Positions 61,300 through 64,000 of a stretch of DNA of 64,000 bases are shown piece by piece (positions within the stretch are counted from its first letter, which is position 1; every line of letters begins with the position of its first letter). The position numbers were made by a program, and so were the translations under genes. The notes below the pieces were generated by a model, which had not been told where the DNA came from, made no database searches, and saw only the letters and a list, made by a program, of their open reading frames with translations. The stretch comes from Enoplosus armatus. Taxonomy: Eukaryota; Chordata; Actinopteri; Centrarchiformes; Enoplosidae. The DNA lies in assembly GCF_043641665.1 (NCBI RefSeq), contig NC_092189.1:16212833-16276832 (forward strand), in the 5' to 3' direction.

Positions 61300-62450
61300 G
61301 GTTATCCTCTGTGAATATAAACTCTCATTTTACAGCACACGGCTCGGTCAGGCTAGTCGGGATTTAGAGTATTACCACGGCTAAATCAGCCAACGCTCAA
61401 AAAAAAAATTAGAATACTAGATTAGACAGACAGATTAGAGAGGGAATAAAAACCCTTACAATATGTTTTCCTCTTCTTGGATCCCCAGGTTTACGAATCC
61501 AAAGGTCAACAAACAGCATTTACTTAAAACTGACATATGTCACCAACGTTAAAATACAGCTAAGCATGGCCAAGCATGCACCAATCCAAAAGCACAGCGA
61601 GCGGTAGTGACCATCATGTCTCCTTTCACTGCTTCACTCTGAGGGGGTGAAAGTGGTACACAGCCGCACTAATTTGTCTTGACGAGAAAACAGCTGTAAA
61701 CACCACCAAGGGGGGGCGACGAGATAAGCAGCGTGTTGTGGAGATGGTATCGGATGCAATAATGTCCCACCCAGGCGCCATGCTACATTTTCAGGTGTTC
61801 CATCCTCCATGTTGTGCCTATTAATCAGAGCTGACATTGAATAAACACAGCAACACAAAGCTAATTGACCGTACGCCAGGTGAACAGAAACTTCTGTGTT
61901 CACAGATCCTGTCTATCGTCAATACAGAGCTTTGGGTTTGTGTGGCTTTTTTTTGTTTTTGTTTTTATTTTTTCATTTCTTTTTAACGGCCCAGGCCTCC
62001 TAACAAAGACAACTGATTTTGCGCACCGGGTTAATTAGATCAAAATGAAATCTCTGGCACGGTATTGTGCCTGTGATTACACCTATTGTGCTTCATGTTA
62101 TGGAAACGGGGAAGGAATGTTAAATATCCTGGTTTAAACATGCAGCTCCCAAATCTGTAATAAATACAGCAGCCTCTGTCCAAAACACCCTGACTCGAAG
62201 AATATTTTCACCGGCTTGCCTAAAGCATTCATCGCTACTGTAAAATGTTTGATTTCCCAATTCAGAAATGTTTAAAAGAATGCTGTCCAGAGGTCAGTCC
62301 TTTTCAGGGGGAAATGAAATGTGTTGATTTGGGCAAAACACTACTGTAAATGGGAAATATCAAAAATGATGTGAGGCACCAAACAATCTGTAAAGCATGT
62401 CCTTTCTTTAAAACGGAGCCCCTGCAGGCAGAGAAGAGAAAATCAATAAG
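61300..62450. promoter_or_regulatory. Enhancer-like blocks (possible CNE cluster)
   Basis: Mostly repeat-free, interrupted by an A-run near 61399 and a T-rich patch at 61948-61985. Words include GGGTTAATTAGATCAAAATG near 62028 and GCCTATTAATCAGAGCTG near 61816. A minus-strand frame of 89 codons (61634-61903) has no motif. Confidence 0.3.
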
Positions 62451-64000
62451 TGAACCAACATGTTCTTAGTATGTCCTGTACTGTAGACTTTTTCTGAATA
62501 TATGATTGTCTCATTGATTGTGATAGTTTTCTGTATTATATTCTGTAGCCTCTATGAACTGTTTTGGAATATTACATTATCATTCACCCTGCTCAGCTAC
62601 TGACATTTCTACATTTGTTTTACAGGAAAAATAAGAAATTAAAAGAGAAAAGATGATTTGGAAAATATAAATATCTATATTACTTTTACATTAGACTTTT
62701 TAGACCTAATTTGATTGTACCGTGATTTAAAAATGAAATTACACAAGTAGCATTTTGAATAACATACAATAAATTGAACTGGTAATTTTTTAGAGTAGCA
62801 CTTTAACAAATAGCCATTTAGAGTTTGAATTGCTGTTTATCATACAGACATTCAAAGAGAAACAGTGAGAGCACATTTGGCTCGAAACATGAGAGGACTG
62901 TACACAAAGTCTGTTAATTGCCATCTAATAGCATAAATAGCTAAACCAATTATGCAGGAATAGAACAAGCTTCTCTTAAACATATTTCATTTCAGAAGCA
63001 AATGGGTCATTGGGTTACTAATTATTAATTGTTTAAACATCAACAAACTGCATACTAAATCAATGCCGCTCTTGATGATCAGGTGCCCCACCAACCATGC
63101 AACTTCAAACAGCCACATTCAACAATTCTTTCATTCATTTGCATCTGTATGCATCAAGGGCCACATCTATTCTAATACAGGACCATCTGCATCCATTTCC
63201 TGCTCGTGTCGGGCAAAGCAAGGCGAGAGCAGTAATTCCATTAAACCTGAGGGAGGCTATTCAGGAAAACCACTGACATTTCACTAGAACACATCAAACC
63301 AAATATGTGAAAATCAAAAGCAGCTCTTGTGTCGGCAATAGAGGACACATTTGTGGCCAACAAGTGCGTCACCAGGAACCAGGAGAAAAGTACAAGTTTT
63401 GTCCTATGGTAACACTCTGGGACATTATAGAGAAAAGCACAGTACCCAGAATAGGCACACATCCACTCACTGACTCACAGAGAAGAGACAGGGAGAAAAA
63501 TAAATGGTATTGAGTGGTATTAACGCTGCTTGAATGACACAAAGCCAAGCTGTACCCATTGTACTCTTTCTTCCTCAACTCAACCACGATGGGGGTCCCA
63601 GGCCAGTGCTTTGGGGAAATTAGGATTAAAAACAGCATTAGGTGAAAAGTACAGCAGCAACCAACAGCAACAAAAAAAAAAAAGTTGGTGGAGAGCAGAA
63701 AAAAGGTCCATTCTGTTGTTGAATTGTACTTGCAGCCATGTTGGTGAGCCCAGGAGACTCTGTGAACCTTTAGATGGATGGTGAGAGTTGATACTAATTG
63801 ATGTATCATGGGCAGGCACAGTGTGGAATGGAGTGGAGGGCGTATCGTCATTGACGAGAGGCTCATAGATTAAGCCTGTCAGTTCCCCTTCCTTTTTATG
63901 CCTCTGGCAAATGGTGCTCAGGAGGAATCAATTTTTTGAGAAATTGTACGGATGAGGACCATAATAATAACGTCATCTTCAGCTCCAGCCAAAATAAGTG
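62451..64000. other. Unique stretch to window end, part enhancer-like
   Basis: AT-rich to 62860. The parts 62870-63300 (CTGTTAATTGCCATCTAATA; TACTAATTATTAATTG) and 63840-64000 (AATAATAATAACGTCATC) are enhancer-like. An A12 run lies at 63670-63681. The minus-strand frame of 165 codons (63369-63866) overlaps others on both strands and has no motif. The window ends without a gene. Confidence 0.33.

Noticed and set aside
61490..61510. ACGAATCCAAAGG, tRNA T-loop-like
   Set aside because: No A box, acceptor stem or anticodon arm around it; no tRNA found anywhere in the window.
63369..63866. 165-codon minus-strand frame
   Set aside because: Contains a phenylalanine run from the poly(A) stretch at 63670 and no motif.

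Overview
The window reads as non-coding nuclear DNA of a ray-finned fish, most likely a percomorph. The base composition is moderately AT-rich and there are many long CA/GT microsatellites. It also carries decayed interspersed repeats that I recognise, from memory, as typical of percomorph genomes: an 'AAAGGAATAG...GACATTTTG' element, a palindromic 'GGCTGCAACTAACG' MITE, a 'GGGTGGGAAGCC' element, a 'TTAGGCAGAAAAAC' element, and LINE 3' tails with 'TTTATTGATCC'. There are no bacterial-type operons, rRNA or tRNA genes, CRISPR arrays or phage modules. No complete protein-coding gene could be supported. The longest ATG-started frames (165-176 codons) show no family motif, and several are only CA/GT repeats read as protein.

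Layout. 1-16 kb: AT-rich unique DNA with small palindromes, two LINE tails, one copy each of repeat families A and B, and stretches that look like conserved non-coding (enhancer-like) DNA around 9.2-9.5, 11.6-12.2 and 13 kb. 16.8-22.8 kb: repeat family C, a GC-richer block at 20.2-20.7 kb, and a dense microsatellite/repeat cluster at 21.2-22.7 kb. 23-31 kb: several enhancer-like blocks (24.0-25.9 and 30.0-30.7 kb) with repeat islands at 26.9-27.2 and 28.5-29.6 kb. 32.5-38.3 kb: a MITE, repeat D, a possible orphan terminal exon on the minus strand (34.57-34.73 kb) and repeat F. 40-48.4 kb: the most repeat-rich part, plus two weak exon-like segments at 46.6-46.8 and 47.6-47.7 kb. 48.6-64 kb: mostly unique DNA with several enhancer-like blocks, a 109-bp GT array, repeat families E and C, and a 47-bp perfect inverted repeat at 60.48-60.59 kb.

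The simplest reading is a gene desert or very large intron near a developmental regulator. That is inference from texture only: no neighbouring gene is visible and no alignment could be run. Calls of 'enhancer-like/possible CNE' rest on absence of simple and interspersed repeats, mixed base composition and homeodomain, POU or E-box cores. They need a multi-species alignment. No new biological system can be claimed. The strongest concrete oddities are the 47-bp hairpin, the 22-bp palindrome at 36.7 kb, the proline-rich minus-strand frame at 34.6 kb, and the multi-copy repeat families that can be paired inside the window.
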